From CBDANZ01 sp965197865 (GTDB lineage: Bacteria > Acidobacteriota > Vicinamibacteria > Vicinamibacterales > CAVVIG01): DNA of 64,000 bases. Every line of letters begins with the position of its first letter. The stretch's first letter is position 1. The translations under genes were made by a program, and so were the position numbers. Shown piece after piece: positions 52,858 to 61,827 of the stretch. Location of the stretch: positions 434,001 to 498,000 of the forward strand of contig CBDANZ010000004.1 of assembly GCA_965197865.1 (NCBI GenBank), in the 5' to 3' direction. Below the pieces are notes generated by a model. It searched no databases and was not told the origin of the DNA. It saw only the letters and a list, made by a program, of their open reading frames with translations.

Positions 52858-52969
52858 ACGGACCGAGCCCTGCATTGCGAGAACTCGCGCACGAATGTGC
52901 TGAATGTCGGTGGAAATAGCTCGGATTAATCCCCGTGTGTCTCGGTTTTGACTTGATCAGTCAATCGCG

Positions 52970-53631
52970 AAGCAGTAGAACCGGCCCGGCCCCTCCGGTC
53001 GAGACCAGATCGTCCTGTGAGCAGCTCCGTGACGGGTGGGCGGTATTCCAGGGCGAGCCCGGCGTCGTGAAGGAGTAGCGGTCGGCGTGGTCGAGCATGG
53101 CACTACCCTTGTCATTGCTGGTCCAGTTGCCACACGTGCGGTCCTCGCCCGCCGTAAACGCCGTGCCAACGATTTGTGTGCCGGTCAGTACGTCGTGCTC
53201 CGAGAAGTCGGGGTCCCCGTCGATGCGTGAGGGGAACTGCTCGCCGTTCTCATCCAGCGAATGCTCCTAGTTGAAGTTCGAGTTGTCGTAGTGCAAGTGT
53301 TCTACGCTGGTGGCCATGATGAGGCCGTTCACATTCGCCCAGGGGCCGTCCCCGATCCGGTCACGTGCATTGACCGCTCCGGCCCCCTGAGTACTCAAAT
53401 AGGCGCGCCATGTGCGCTGGCCGGAACCTGCCGCGTCAGCCAGCGCCTGGCAATGTGCGTCCGCGCCTGCCAGTCCGCCCAAGTTAGCACCATCGCCGAT
53501 GCCGACGCTGGTGATAAAGAACCCCATCTGGGGGGCTCTTCATTCTGTTGTTGTGCAACGATCGAAAGTCCGGTTGGCGCCAACGCACCCACAGTTGCAG
53601 TAATTGCTATCAGGGCTCGTTTGTTATTCAT
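52970..53631 (-). pseudogene. Secreted protein of unknown family, two frameshifts and one in-frame TAG
   Basis: From an ATG at 53631 a signal peptide (ALIAITATVGALAPTGLS) leads to QQQNEEPP, where one C is missing from a C run (about 53,530). The next frame reads GFFITSVGIGDGANLGGLAG, ADAHCQALADAAGSGQRTW, NARDRIGDGPWANVNG and meets a TAG at 53265. The same frame continues EHSLDENGEQF, EHDVLTGTQIVGTAFTAGED and CGNWTSNDKGSAML. A last shift near 52,995 gives GRFYCFAID. The family looks like secreted Cys-containing lectin-like or DUF1554-like proteins; I cannot name a function. Confidence 0.65.
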
Positions 53632-53905
53632 CGTTGTGTTTCTCCCGAGTTTGTTTCAATTGATTCCGTGATAATCAATCCAGCAGACGCTTGTGGGGAA
53701 AATTCAATGTATATCGGATTGTCCAGGTTGTTCATGTTCTCGACTGCCTGCTCGAATCCCGCTTGTTATCGGTCGCGAATCTCTTCCATGAGCGAGCAGA
53801 TCCCCTTGATGTGCTCATCTTCCACCTCGAGTTCCTTGAACGCCATCTCCCGATCGGCCAGTCGGTCAGGATCCGACGTGAACGCCTCCGGCAGATAGGA
53901 GATCC
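53632..53905. other. Intergenic segment, nothing assigned
   Basis: 274 bp with an A/T-rich part near 53,640-53,710 that may hold the promoter of the decayed secreted-protein gene. A short minus-strand open piece (DPDRLADREMAFKELEVEDE to about 53,766) looks protein-like but I could not place it in a family. Confidence 0.35.
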
Positions 53906-54501
53906 TCGGTCCTTCCGGTGAGCGAAACCACGTCGATCGGCGGATCAACGAGGCGGAAGGCGCGGTGGTGCGGGAGATCTTCGAGCTCTGTGCGGGCGGT
54001 GAGGGCCTGAAGGGGTCGCGAAGCGACTCAACGCGGCCGGTGCTGAGACGGCGGCGAAGGGTGGGGCGGGTGCCGGTCATCCTCGAGGCGCTCAAGCAGC
54101 GCGAGGCCGGCTGCGGACGTCTGCAGGCTGAACTGACCGCGTGTGCCGCCGAGCCCGCGGTCACGCGCGCAAGCCCGCTCATGTGCTGCGCGCGCAGCTT
54201 CGTGGCTTCCTGGACGACTGGCAAGGACTCCTGAGCGGGAACGTTGCCGAGGCTCGGCCGCTCTTGCATGTCGTGCTGGCCGACCGTATTGGCTTCACGC
54301 CAACGGCTGATCGGGGCTATCAACTCACGGTCCCGGTCGTGTTCGACCGGAACGACGGCGGTGCCGGATCTGCGTCTGGTACAAGCTTGATCGAACGGTG
54401 GCGTCGGCAGTACAACACGGTGCGGCCACACAGTGCGCTAGACTATCGGCGACCCGCGCCAGAAACCGTCGCACCGGAGCCATTACTGAGCTTCAACATG
54501 G
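53906..54501 (+). pseudogene. Serine recombinase remnant fused to an IS3-type transposase tail
   Basis: Plus-strand pieces read HVDRRINEAEGAVVREIFELC (recombinase domain), then after frame changes VLRAQLRGFLDDWQGLL and LADRIGFTPTADRGYQLTVP (recombinase C-terminus). In the same last frame the sequence switches to LIERWRRQYNTVRPHSALDY and RRPAPETVAPE, the C-terminus of an IS3/IS481-type transposase. Neither enzyme is complete. The second IS3-family element is inserted just after the tail at 54502. Confidence 0.65.
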
Positions 54502-54581
54502 TGAGGGGCTCCGGGTTTTTCAGACCATTGCCAGGGTGAGTCTTGCGGCACAATCAGGCCGATCGGCCAGGAGGGTGTGCC

Positions 54582-54848
54582 GTGAAGAGAACGCGCTTTT
54601 CCGTCGAGCAGATCACCGGCGTGTTGCAGCAGGTCGGGGCCGGGGTACCGGTCGGGGACGTCTGCCGCCAGGTCGGCGTGTCCGAGCAGACGTTCTACCG
54701 CTGGAAGAAGGAATACGGCGGCATGCTGCCCAGTGAGGCCCGCGAGCTGAAACAACTGCGGGACGAAAATACGAAGCTCAAGCGTCTCGTCGCCGACCTG
54801 TCCCTGGACAAGGTCATGCTCCAGGATGTCGTCGAAAAAAAGTTCTGA
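54582..54848 (+). CDS. IS3-family transposase OrfA (element B)
   Basis: About 88 residues from a GTG at 54582 preceded by an AGGAGG site. HTH region: KRTRFSVEQITGVLQQVGAG, VCRQVGVSEQTFYRWKKEYGG. A coiled segment (LKQLRDENTKLKRLVADLSL) follows. The end VVEKKF lies on a run of seven A (about 54,834-54,840), a typical slippery site for -1 frameshifting into orfB. Confidence 0.92.
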   Translation: MKRTRFSVEQITGVLQQVGAGVPVGDVCRQVGVSEQTFYRWKKEYGGMLPSEARELKQLRDENTKLKRLVADLSLDKVMLQDVVEKKF

Positions 54849-54871
54849 AGCCCGTCAAACAGCGTGAGGTC

Positions 54872-55690
54872 ATGCAGTATTTGATGGGCCGCTACGGCGT
54901 GAGCATCCGCCGCGCCTGCCGCGTCGTGAAGACGACGCGGTCATCGGTGTACTACACGCGCCGGAAGGATCCGCTCACGGCTCTGCGTCAGCGGGCGCGC
55001 GAACTGGCCCAGGCGCGCGTCCGGTTCGGCTATCGCCGGCTGCTGGTGTTGCTGCGGCGCGAAGGCTGGGACGTCGGCAAAGAGCGCTTCTATCGCGTGT
55101 ACATCGAGGAAGGCCTAGCGCTCCGGCGGAAGCGCCCGTGGCGCCACGCGACGGCCGGCCATCGCGAGCAGCGACGGCCAGCCATGACCCGCAACGATAT
55201 CTGGAGCATGGATTTCGTGGCGGACGAGCTGGCCGACGGCCGCCGCTTCCGGACGCTCACCGTCATAGACCTGTTTACCCGCGAATGCCTGGCGATCGAG
55301 GTCGAACAGGGCCTTCGCGGACAGGATGTCGCGGCGACGCTGGAGCATCTCCGATTCGAGCGCGGGTTGCCCCAACGGATCTACTGCGACAACGGGACCG
55401 AGTTCGTCAGCTCGGCGATGGAGCGCTGGGCCTACACCAACGGCGTCATCCTGGACTTCAGCCGGCGCGGCAAGCCCACGGACAACGCCACCATCGAATC
55501 GTTCAACGGGCGGTTCCGGGAGGAATGTCTGAACGTGCATTGGTTCGCGTCGCTCGAGGACGCGCAGCAGAAGATCGACGCGTTTCGGTGGGACTACAAT
55601 GAGAATCATCCTCACCGGGCTCTCAAGGGGCTCAGCCCCAATGAATACGCCCGGCGAACGATGACAACGGCTGCGGACTCACCCGCGTAG
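54872..55690 (+). CDS. IS3-family transposase OrfB (element B)
   Basis: A 272-residue integrase-core protein. DDE residues appear in IWSMDFVADELADGRRF, RIYCDNGTEFVSSAME and DNATIESFNGRFREECLN. The C-terminus DYNENHPHRALKGLSPNEYA is typical of the IS407 subgroup. Intact; probably made as an OrfAB fusion by frameshifting. Confidence 0.93.
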   Translation: MQYLMGRYGVSIRRACRVVKTTRSSVYYTRRKDPLTALRQRARELAQARVRFGYRRLLVLLRREGWDVGKERFYRVYIEEGLALRRKRPWRHATAGHREQRRPAMTRNDIWSMDFVADELADGRRFRTLTVIDLFTRECLAIEVEQGLRGQDVAATLEHLRFERGLPQRIYCDNGTEFVSSAMERWAYTNGVILDFSRRGKPTDNATIESFNGRFREECLNVHWFASLEDAQQKIDAFRWDYNENHPHRALKGLSPNEYARRTMTTAADSPA

Positions 55691-55715
55691 TGGTCCGAAA
55701 AAGCCGGTCCTCTCA

Positions 55716-56166
55716 ATGGAACCAGCTCTCTCATAACAACTGGTACGACCATTGGGGGCAGGTCAGTACCGCTTGCGTGGCATCCTGCCTCCTGTCGTTG
55801 GGCCCGAATGCTATCGCTCGGGGTGGACCGGTCTCAGGGGGCTAGGTCAAGACCTCACGAGCGGTGCGCATCTACAAGACGTACGGCGCCGATGCGATCC
55901 CCTCGAAGGACCGCAGCGGACCACGTCGCCGCAAGACCGGAGCGCTGGGGTCCTGGACGGTCTTGGTTCGTTGACCTGATGCCTCACATGAGGGCGGAGC
56001 GCGACGGCTGTCGAGGTGGGTCTGCGTCGATGACGCTGCGCGTCGCGGGGTTCGCTCCTGCTGCGAAATCGTCCGGGTGGGCTCTCCTTGAGACATCCGA
56101 CCGTTGCGTCACACAGCCGCCTTTAGGTCGGGTCATGAGCGTGACACGACGCTCGACCGGGACGGG
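55716..56166. other. Gene-poor stretch with a possible RecD2 helicase scrap
   Basis: 451 bp with no intact gene. Around 55,855-55,905 the plus strand encodes TSRAVRIYKTYGADAI, which resembles part of RecD2-type DNA helicases, then loses similarity. The urt operon ends at 56167 on the other strand; no terminator hairpin with a T run was recognised after it. Confidence 0.35.
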
Positions 56167-56868
56167 TCACAGGGCAAGATGCTCGCGTACATCATCATCG
56201 GTCAGCTCATCGATGGAGCCTCCGGCCACGCAGCGGCCCTTCTCGAGAATGCGAAACTCGCTGGCCACGCGCCGGGCAAACGGTAGCTTCTGCTCGACCA
56301 GCATCACGGTCACGCCGGCCTCGCGGTTGAGCTTGATGATGATGTCGCCAATCTCGTGAACGATGTTGGGCTGAAGACCTTCAGTGGGCTCATCCAAGAT
56401 GAGCAGTCTGGGATCGAGAACGAGCGCCCGCCCGATGGCCAGCTGCTGCTGCTGGCCTCCCGAGAGGTCACCGCCGCGACGCCGTAACATCTGCTTCAAG
56501 ACGGGGAACAGGTCGAACACCTGCGACGGGATCGTCCGTCGGCTGTCCCGACGCGCCGCGAGCCCGACGTTGAGATTCTCCTCGACGGTCAACTGCGGGA
56601 AGATCTCCCGCCCCTGAGGTACGTACCCGATGCCAAGGCGCGCACGACCTTCCGCCGGAACGGCACTGAGATCAGTGCCCGCGAACGTGATCTCACCGGA
56701 TGCGACCGGGATCAGTCCCATGACGCACTTGAGCAATGTCGTCTTCCCCATGCCATTACGGCCCATAAGGCACATGCGCGAGCCTGGCTGCACGTCGAGG
56801 TCGATGTCCCAGAGCGTGTGGCTACCCCCGTATGATTGGTTGAGACCCTTGATCGAAAGCAGGCTCAT
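56167..56868 (-). CDS. urtE: Urea ABC transporter ATP-binding protein UrtE
   Basis: A 233-residue ATPase, second ATP-binding subunit of the urea/short-chain amide importer. Walker A is GRNGMGKTT, the signature is LSGGQQQQLAIGRAL and Walker B LLILDEPTEGLQPNIV. The last feature (EGLQPNIVxEI) is typical of UrtE within the LivF-like family. Its ATG overlaps the urtD stop by 4 bp. It is the last gene of the operon; urease genes do not follow. Confidence 0.92.
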   Translation of the reverse strand: MSLLSIKGLNQSYGGSHTLWDIDLDVQPGSRMCLMGRNGMGKTTLLKCVMGLIPVASGEITFAGTDLSAVPAEGRARLGIGYVPQGREIFPQLTVEENLNVGLAARRDSRRTIPSQVFDLFPVLKQMLRRRGGDLSGGQQQQLAIGRALVLDPRLLILDEPTEGLQPNIVHEIGDIIIKLNREAGVTVMLVEQKLPFARRVASEFRILEKGRCVAGGSIDELTDDDVREHLAL

Positions 56869-57701
56869 GCTCCGAGATACACCTCGACGACTTGTGGGTC
56901 GTTCTGCACGCTGTCCATATCTCCTTCCGCGAGCACTCGACCTTCATGGAGGACCGTGACCCGCTTCGCGATCGACCGCACGAAGCCCATGTCGTGCTCC
57001 ACGACGATCAGAGAGTGCTTCCCGGCGAGCGAGAGCAGCAGCTCCCCAGTACGCTCGGTCTCCAGCGGTGTCATGCCGGCCACCGGTTCGTCCATCAGCA
57101 GTAGTTCGGGCTCCTGCATCAGGAGCATGCCGATCTCAAGCCATTGCTTCTGCCCGTGCGACAGCACGCCCGCCATGGCTGTGCGCTCGGCCCCGAGACC
57201 GATCATGTGGAGCACTTCGTCGATTCGCTCGCGCTGGACGGGTGTTAGGCGGAACACTAGAGTGTGCCAGAAGGACTTGTCGTCAGCCAGAGCAAGCTCT
57301 AGGTTTTCGAAGACGTTCAGGAACTCGAAAACGGTCGGCTTCTGGAACTTACGGCCGATGCCGACCTGCGCGATCTCGGGCTCGGTGAGAGCCAACAGAT
57401 TGAGGTCCCGCCCGAACCACACCGACCCTTTGTCAGGCCGGGTCTTGCCGGTAATGACGTCCATCATCGTCGTCTTCCCAGCACCGTTCGGCCCGATGAT
57501 ACAGAGTAGCTCCCCGGGGTCCACGTGGAGCGTGAGCGCATCGAGCGCCTTGAACCGGTTGAAACTGACAGTGAGCTTGTCGACGTACAGGACCTTCCCG
57601 AGTAGCATCGACGGCTTCCGGCGTGCCGCCGCTTCACGCATGTCCCGCCACGCGCTTCGGGTCACCAGGCCCTCACGCGTCCCAGGAAGCAGTGGGGTCA
57701 T
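56865..57701 (-). CDS. urtD: Urea ABC transporter ATP-binding protein UrtD
   Basis: A 278-residue LivG-like ATPase. After an unusual ~33-residue N-terminal extension the core starts VLYVDKLTVSFNRFKAL. Walker A is GPNGAGKTTMMDVITGKTRP, the signature LSHGQKQWLEIGMLL (LSHGQ, as in UrtD) and Walker B LLLMDEPVAGMTPLE. It overlaps urtC and urtE by 4 bp each, indicating tight coupling. Confidence 0.92.
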   Translation of the reverse strand: MTPLLPGTREGLVTRSAWRDMREAAARRKPSMLLGKVLYVDKLTVSFNRFKALDALTLHVDPGELLCIIGPNGAGKTTMMDVITGKTRPDKGSVWFGRDLNLLALTEPEIAQVGIGRKFQKPTVFEFLNVFENLELALADDKSFWHTLVFRLTPVQRERIDEVLHMIGLGAERTAMAGVLSHGQKQWLEIGMLLMQEPELLLMDEPVAGMTPLETERTGELLLSLAGKHSLIVVEHDMGFVRSIAKRVTVLHEGRVLAEGDMDSVQNDPQVVEVYLGA

Positions 57702-58798
57702 TTGACTCGGCTCGCAGCTCGCACAAGGCCTGCCAGTCCGCGCGGGAGAAAGATCGTGACACCGATGAAGATCGCGCCGAGCGCATACAGCCAGAGTTCG
57801 GGCAACGCCCCGGTAAAGTACGTCTTGAGGTAGTTGACGAGTATCGCGCCGGCGGCCGCTCCGTACAGGGTGCCGCGCCCCCCCACTGACACCCAGATGA
57901 CCACCTCGATTGAATTGATCGGCTCAAACTCGCTCGGGTTGATGATGCCGACCTGGGGAACATACAGCGCGCCAGCCACACCGGCCAGAACTGCCGAAAA
58001 CACGAAGAGCCAGAGTTTGTAGGACTCAACGCGATAGCCCAAGAAGCGCGTCCGGTTCTCCGCATCACGGATCGAACGAATCACCCGCCCGGCACGCGAC
58101 GCGACGATCATCCGGCACGCGCCGTAGCTGGCTGCCAGCGTTGCGGCTGTCGCCACCAGCAGTGCCGAACGCGTACTATCACCCTGCAGGTCGAAGCCCA
58201 GGAGATCCTTGAAGTCCGTGAAGCCATTGTTGCCACCGAAGCCCATGTCGTTGCGGAAGAAGGCGAGCAGCAACGCGTAGCTGAGCGCCTGGGTCATGAT
58301 GGAGAAATACACGCCGGTGACACGCGCGCGAAACGCCAGCCAACCGAACACAAAGGCGAGCGCGGCTGGCACGAGCGCCACCATAACGAGCGCGAACCAG
58401 AAGTGATCGAAGCCGTACCAAAACCACGGTAACTCGTCCCAATTGAGGAACACCATGAAGTCCGGGAGTACTGGGTGGCCATAGACACCTCTCGTGCCAA
58501 TCTGACGCATGAGGTACATCCCCATCGCGTAGCCACCGAGGGCGAAGAACACAGCGTGACCGAGGCTGAGGATTCCGCAAAACCCCCAAATGAGATCCAC
58601 GGCGATCGCCAGTATCGCGTAGCACAGGTACTTCCCGATGAGCCCGACGACGTAGCTCGACAGATGCAGTGGCGAGGACTGGTGAACCGCCACATTGAGG
58701 ACGGGCACGACGAGCGCCACACCGGCCAGCAGCGCGAGAAAGCCGAGGCTGGCGCGATCCGCGAACAACACGGATAGAGCTTGCTTGCCGATTTTCAC
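57698..58798 (-). CDS. urtC: Urea ABC transporter permease UrtC
   Basis: A 366-residue LivM-like permease with about ten hydrophobic segments. It contains YAILAIAVDLIWGFCGILSLGHAVFFALGGYAMGMYLM near the N-terminus and GALYVPQVGIINPSEFEP plus VIWVSVGGRGTLYGAAAGA in the C-terminal half, conserved in the UrtC subfamily. It starts at an ATG overlapping the urtB stop (ATGA). Confidence 0.92.
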   Translation of the reverse strand: MKIGKQALSVLFADRASLGFLALLAGVALVVPVLNVAVHQSSPLHLSSYVVGLIGKYLCYAILAIAVDLIWGFCGILSLGHAVFFALGGYAMGMYLMRQIGTRGVYGHPVLPDFMVFLNWDELPWFWYGFDHFWFALVMVALVPAALAFVFGWLAFRARVTGVYFSIMTQALSYALLLAFFRNDMGFGGNNGFTDFKDLLGFDLQGDSTRSALLVATAATLAASYGACRMIVASRAGRVIRSIRDAENRTRFLGYRVESYKLWLFVFSAVLAGVAGALYVPQVGIINPSEFEPINSIEVVIWVSVGGRGTLYGAAAGAILVNYLKTYFTGALPELWLYALGAIFIGVTIFLPRGLAGLVRAASRVK

Positions 58799-60459
58799 GA
58801 GCCCTCTGCGGCACGGCCAGTCTGCGGAAACAGTCCGAGCGGACGGCGCTGGATGAACAGAATTACCGCCACGAGCACAAAGATTTTTCCGAGCACCGCC
58901 CCGGCGAACGGCTCAAGCACCTTATTAACGATACCCAGTGACATACCACCAATGAGCGTGCCCCAGATGTTGCCGACGCCGCCGAATACCACCACCATGA
59001 ACGAATCGACGATGTAAGCCTGACCGAGGTCCGGACCAACGTTGGTAAGCTGGCTGAGCGCCACGCCGGCCACGCCGGCGATGCCCGCTCCCAACCCGAA
59101 GGTCATGGCGTCGACCCACTCGCTCCGGACGCCCATCGCTCGCGCCATCAATCGGTTCTGCGACACGGCTCGCATCTCAAGGCCCACTCGAGTGCGCTTG
59201 AGGACCATCAACAAGATAGCGAACACGATCAGTGTGAACAAGATGATGTAGAGCCGGTTGTAAGTGAGTGAGAAGGCTTCGTTGAACTGTAGTGTGCCGC
59301 TCATCCATGTTGGCGTCACCACTGGACGATTGTTCGCCGAGAACACGGACCGCACGAACTGTTGCAGCACCAGGCTCACCCCGAACGTCGCCAGCAGCGT
59401 GTCGAGCGGTCGGCCGTAGAGAAACCGGATGATTGTCCGCTCGATGAACACGCCCACCGAGCCGGTGACAATGAATGCGACGGGAATAGCCACCAGTATC
59501 GAGACATCGATGTGCTCCGGCATCGCGAGCTGCACGACATAGGTCGCGTAGGCTCCGAGCATCAGCAACTCCCCGTGGGCGAGATTGATGACGCCGATGA
59601 CGCCGAATGTGATGGTCAAGCCGATCGCAGCCAGGGCCAGCACGGATCCCAGGCTGAGACCGAAGAACACCGTCTCGATGACCGCATAAAAGTTGCGGGC
59701 CGTGTCAATGCGGCGCACGGCCTCGGCGGCGGCAAGGCGCACGTCCTCATCACCTTCGATGAAGCTACCATCCTCGTCACGCTCGAGCAGCGCCGACAAG
59801 CGATTGTAGACGTCTGGATTCAACCGGTCCGCAAGCGTGATAACTGCAGCGATTCGCGTGCTCGACTCATCTTCTTCGTCGAGCGCAGCGAGCGCGATCG
59901 CAGTGTCGATTTCGTACGAGACGCGGGAATCGGTCTCCTCGGCAGCGCGCTCACGAAGAAGCTCGATAGGCGCGGCGTCGAGCGAACGAAGCATTTGCTT
60001 CACCGCATCGACCCGAATGTCGGCATCAGGACTAGACAGCGCGAACGTGGCAATACTCATTCGCAGGAACGCCCGCAACCGATTGTTGGTGGTGACTCTG
60101 CTCAACTGGTCCGGCTCGGCCGAACCGGCGTCCTCGAGCGACACCGGGTCGATGAGCGCATACGCGGACAAGTTCTCGTCTGTTGATTCAACGATGAAGG
60201 GGTGCTGGTCCTGTCGACGAAAGAAAACCCGGTCTTCAAGCAAGGCTGTGAGCACAGCCCTGGCACTGGCGTGCCCGGTATCGAGCAGCCGTTCGACGAT
60301 CGACTCCTTTTCGTGGAAGTTGGCGTCGCCAAGCTCCGCCACCAGAGCCAGAAAACCGTCATTGTCTGTCTGGGCTTGGGCCGAGACAGGGAGCCCGAGA
60401 AAGCAGACGCCGAGCAGCAGCCAGACTGGCCGCCACTCGCCAGATATCGATATTCTCAC
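58795..60459 (-). CDS. urtB: Urea ABC transporter permease UrtB
   Basis: About 554 residues from a GTG at 60459, chosen because it gives a signal peptide (VWLLLGVCFLGLPVSAQAQ) and lies 28 bp after urtA. A periplasmic N-terminal domain of about 230 residues with HEAT-like pieces precedes the LivH-like permease (IGLTITFGVIGVINLAHGEL, VFGGVGNIWGTLIGG). Such an N-terminal domain is typical of UrtB as opposed to amino acid LivH proteins. The frame is open upstream to 60540, overlapping urtA. Confidence 0.92.
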   Translation of the reverse strand: MRISISGEWRPVWLLLGVCFLGLPVSAQAQTDNDGFLALVAELGDANFHEKESIVERLLDTGHASARAVLTALLEDRVFFRRQDQHPFIVESTDENLSAYALIDPVSLEDAGSAEPDQLSRVTTNNRLRAFLRMSIATFALSSPDADIRVDAVKQMLRSLDAAPIELLRERAAEETDSRVSYEIDTAIALAALDEEDESSTRIAAVITLADRLNPDVYNRLSALLERDEDGSFIEGDEDVRLAAAEAVRRIDTARNFYAVIETVFFGLSLGSVLALAAIGLTITFGVIGVINLAHGELLMLGAYATYVVQLAMPEHIDVSILVAIPVAFIVTGSVGVFIERTIIRFLYGRPLDTLLATFGVSLVLQQFVRSVFSANNRPVVTPTWMSGTLQFNEAFSLTYNRLYIILFTLIVFAILLMVLKRTRVGLEMRAVSQNRLMARAMGVRSEWVDAMTFGLGAGIAGVAGVALSQLTNVGPDLGQAYIVDSFMVVVFGGVGNIWGTLIGGMSLGIVNKVLEPFAGAVLGKIFVLVAVILFIQRRPLGLFPQTGRAAEGS

Positions 60460-60487
60460 GGGTAATACTCGCCGGAGTCGGCCACTC

Positions 60488-61798
60488 TTATTGGTAAGTG
60501 GTTCCTGAACACACGTTGGTCTGAGTGTTGTAGTTTCCACAGTTCCGCGTCACCCAGTCCCCTATCGTATCCTCGCTGACGGGCAGATGGTCGGACCACG
60601 CGTCTCCCTCCACTGTGCCGTCTGTCTGCCAGACCACATCGAACTGGCCGTTCGCCCGTACCTCTCCAATGTAGACGGGTTTGGTGATGTGATGATTCGC
60701 GAGCACCCGCGCCACTCCGCCGGTCAGGTTGGGTGTTTCGGTGCCGGGAAGCGCGTCAAGCACCGCGTCCACATCGGTCGTCCCCGCCTCCTCTACTGCC
60801 TGCACCCAAAGGTTGAAACCGATGAAGTGTGCTTCCATCGGGTCGTTCGTCGTCCGGTCTGTATCGTTGACGAACTCCTTCCACGTAGAGATAAATTCGG
60901 AGTTAATGGGCGAACTGATGCTCTGGAAATAGTTCCATGCCGCCAGGTGACCGACGAGCGGGGTGGTATCGAGCCCGGACAGTTCTTCCTCACCGACCGA
61001 GAACGCAATGACTGGAATGTCCTCGGCCGAGACCTCCTGGTTGGCGAGCTCCAGGTAGAACGGTACGTTGGCGTCCCCGTTGATCGTGGACACCACGGCT
61101 GTCGCCTTGCCGGCCGACCCAAAGCGCCGGATAGTGGACACACGCGTCTGCCAGTCCGAGTGTCCGAACGGCGTGTAGTTAATGGAGAGGTCCTCCTCCG
61201 CCACACCCTTCTGCTTCAGGTATGCCTCGAGGATCCGGTTCGTGGTACGGGGATACACGTAGTCGGTGCCTTCGAGCACCCAGCGCTCGATGCCCACCTC
61301 GTTCATCAGGTAGTCGATTGCCGGAATCGCCTGCTGATTCGGGGCCGCGCCGGTGTAGATGACGTTCTTCGATGATTCCTCCCCTTCGTACTGGACCGGA
61401 TAAAAGAGGAGTCCGTTGAGCTCTTCGAACACCGGGAGCACCGATTTCCTCGACACGGACGTCCAGCACCCGAAGACGACGTCGACCCTCTCCGACTCGA
61501 GCAATGAGCGCGCCATCTCGGCAAAGAGCGGCCAGTCCGACGCCGGATCGACCACGACCGCTTCGAGTTGTCTTCCGAGCAAGCCGCCCTTCTTGTTCTG
61601 CTCGGCGACCATCATGAGAATCGTATCTTTCAACGTCGTCTCACTGATGGCCATCGAACCCGAGAGCGAGTGCAGGACGCCGACCTTAATCGTATCCTGC
61701 GCCGGCATCGGGTCCGCATCCCCGATCGCTTTGCCACCGCCACCACCGCAACCGACCACAGAGACACAGACGATGAGACAAGCATGCGTGAGTTTCAT
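60488..61798 (-). CDS. urtA: Urea ABC transporter substrate-binding lipoprotein UrtA
   Basis: A 436-residue binding protein. The signal ends in CVSVVGC, a lipobox, so it is likely membrane-anchored. The mature part starts IKVGVLHSLSGSMAISET and includes FGCWTSVSRKSVLPVFEEL, GLLFYPVQYEGEESS and IYTGAAPNQQAIPA, all diagnostic of urea-type UrtA rather than branched amino acid binding proteins. The porin-like gene ends 29 bp upstream. Confidence 0.94.
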   Translation of the reverse strand: MKLTHACLIVCVSVVGCGGGGGKAIGDADPMPAQDTIKVGVLHSLSGSMAISETTLKDTILMMVAEQNKKGGLLGRQLEAVVVDPASDWPLFAEMARSLLESERVDVVFGCWTSVSRKSVLPVFEELNGLLFYPVQYEGEESSKNVIYTGAAPNQQAIPAIDYLMNEVGIERWVLEGTDYVYPRTTNRILEAYLKQKGVAEEDLSINYTPFGHSDWQTRVSTIRRFGSAGKATAVVSTINGDANVPFYLELANQEVSAEDIPVIAFSVGEEELSGLDTTPLVGHLAAWNYFQSISSPINSEFISTWKEFVNDTDRTTNDPMEAHFIGFNLWVQAVEEAGTTDVDAVLDALPGTETPNLTGGVARVLANHHITKPVYIGEVRANGQFDVVWQTDGTVEGDAWSDHLPVSEDTIGDWVTRNCGNYNTQTNVCSGTTYQ

Positions 61799-61827
61799 TG
61801 GTTCACTCGTTTGGATAAATGGTGTGG

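Larger units (their letters stand above)
54502..55715 (+). mobile_element. IS3-family element B (IS407-like), apparently complete
   Basis: A 1,214-bp element with imperfect inverted ends (TGAGGGGCTCCGGGTTTTTC at 54502 and the complement of TGAGAGGACCGGCTTTTTCG ending at 55715). A 4-bp direct repeat ATGG flanks it (54498-54501 and 55716-55719). orfA and orfB are both open, joined by a likely slippery A run. It is nested in the remains of another transposase gene. Confidence 0.93.
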
